Shown: piece by piece, positions 38,466 to 38,560 of the stretch
How the letters are laid out: the number at the start of each line of letters is the position of its first letter
How positions within the stretch are numbered: the stretch's first letter is position 1
Source of the DNA: Bradyrhizobium sp. 132
GTDB lineage: Bacteria > Pseudomonadota > Alphaproteobacteria > Rhizobiales > Xanthobacteraceae
Reading direction: 5' to 3'
Length of the DNA stretch: 38,560 nucleotides
Assembly: GCF_023074185.1 (NCBI RefSeq)
Contig: NZ_JADPKY010000123.1
Span: 1 to 38,560, forward strand
Program-made: the position numbers and the translations under genes
The notes under the pieces: model-generated
Databases searched by the model: none
The model's input: the letters and a program-made list of their open reading frames with translations, nothing else
Told to the model about the DNA's origin: nothing

Positions 38466-38560
38466 GGTCTGTTGGGATTCATCTGGAGTTTATCGCGGCC
38501 GCGGCCAGATAGATCATTGAAGTGAAGCTCTGGTCGGTCTTGTCGGCGCGCATTGCGATG
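38465..38560 (-). mobile_element. 3' end of an IS5-family element with transposase C-terminus
   Basis: On the minus strand the frame ending at 38479 reads MRADKTDQSFTSMIYLAAAA then INSR, the usual end of IS5-type DDE transposases (R-x-D-K-x-x-x-x-F-x-x-x-I-Y-L-A-A). GGGTCTGTTGGGATTC at about 38464-38480 would be the terminal inverted repeat. Most of the element is beyond the window. Confidence 0.75.

Overview
The window looks like a chromosome segment of a Bradyrhizobium-type alphaproteobacterium. The evidence is high GC with GC-ending codons, a leucine/isovalerate (liu) cluster with a biotin-dependent carboxylase, a TRAP transporter, an NDUFS4-like complex I accessory subunit, families common in Bradyrhizobiaceae (DUF6481, MXKDX repeat, DUF2934, GrlR-like), two palindromic intergenic repeats typical of the group, and several matches to the sigma-EcfG promoter consensus GGAAC-N16-CGTT. 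The species assignment is inference from sequence character; no search was run.

Region 1 (1-11.4 kb) is a decaying mobile or prophage-like island. It holds a Toprim/AAA primase-helicase gene whose 3' end carries iteron-like repeats, a remnant of an excisionase-type HTH protein, and a run of four short overlapping unknown genes, one needing a frameshift at an A9 tract. Next come broken lysis-type genes (GH25 lysozyme and a lipase-like N-terminus, both minus strand) and a head-to-head junction into tail/structural-type genes on the plus strand, one frameshifted and one fibre-like. A DUF6056-type membrane protein and a PLP-dependent aminotransferase-fold protein follow.

Region 2 (11.5-15.6 kb) is a set of small stress- or envelope-type genes: DUF2171, several tiny proteins, a glycine-zipper secreted protein, DUF6481 and an MXKDX repeat protein, with well-formed terminators. 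One tiny gene has an exact sigma-EcfG-type promoter.

Region 3 (15.8-28.4 kb) is core metabolism. A DctP-DctQ-DctM TRAP operon (plus strand) converges on a minus-strand operon liuA-liuB-liuD-liuE for isovaleryl-CoA to acetoacetate plus acetyl-CoA; liuC, the methylglutaconyl-CoA hydratase, is missing here. A divergent AraC-type regulator lies upstream with a palindrome in the shared promoter region. An Lrp/AsnC regulator, an NDUFS4-like subunit and an OpgC-domain membrane protein follow.

Region 4 (28.4-38.56 kb) mixes a tRNA-Pro(TGG), DUF192, a double cold-shock-domain protein, a sirtuin, a GrlR-like protein and an HU protein with about a dozen very short genes. Three more exact GGAAC-N16-CGTT sites lie directly before short genes, and one short gene has a LexA-type box (GAAC-N7-GAAC). 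The right edge runs into the 3' end of an IS5-family transposase gene.

The strongest unexplained signals are the sigma-EcfG/SOS-type promoters feeding orphan small proteins, the A9 slippage gene in the island, the two-orientation repeats in the primase gene, and a dispersed hairpin repeat family of three copies.
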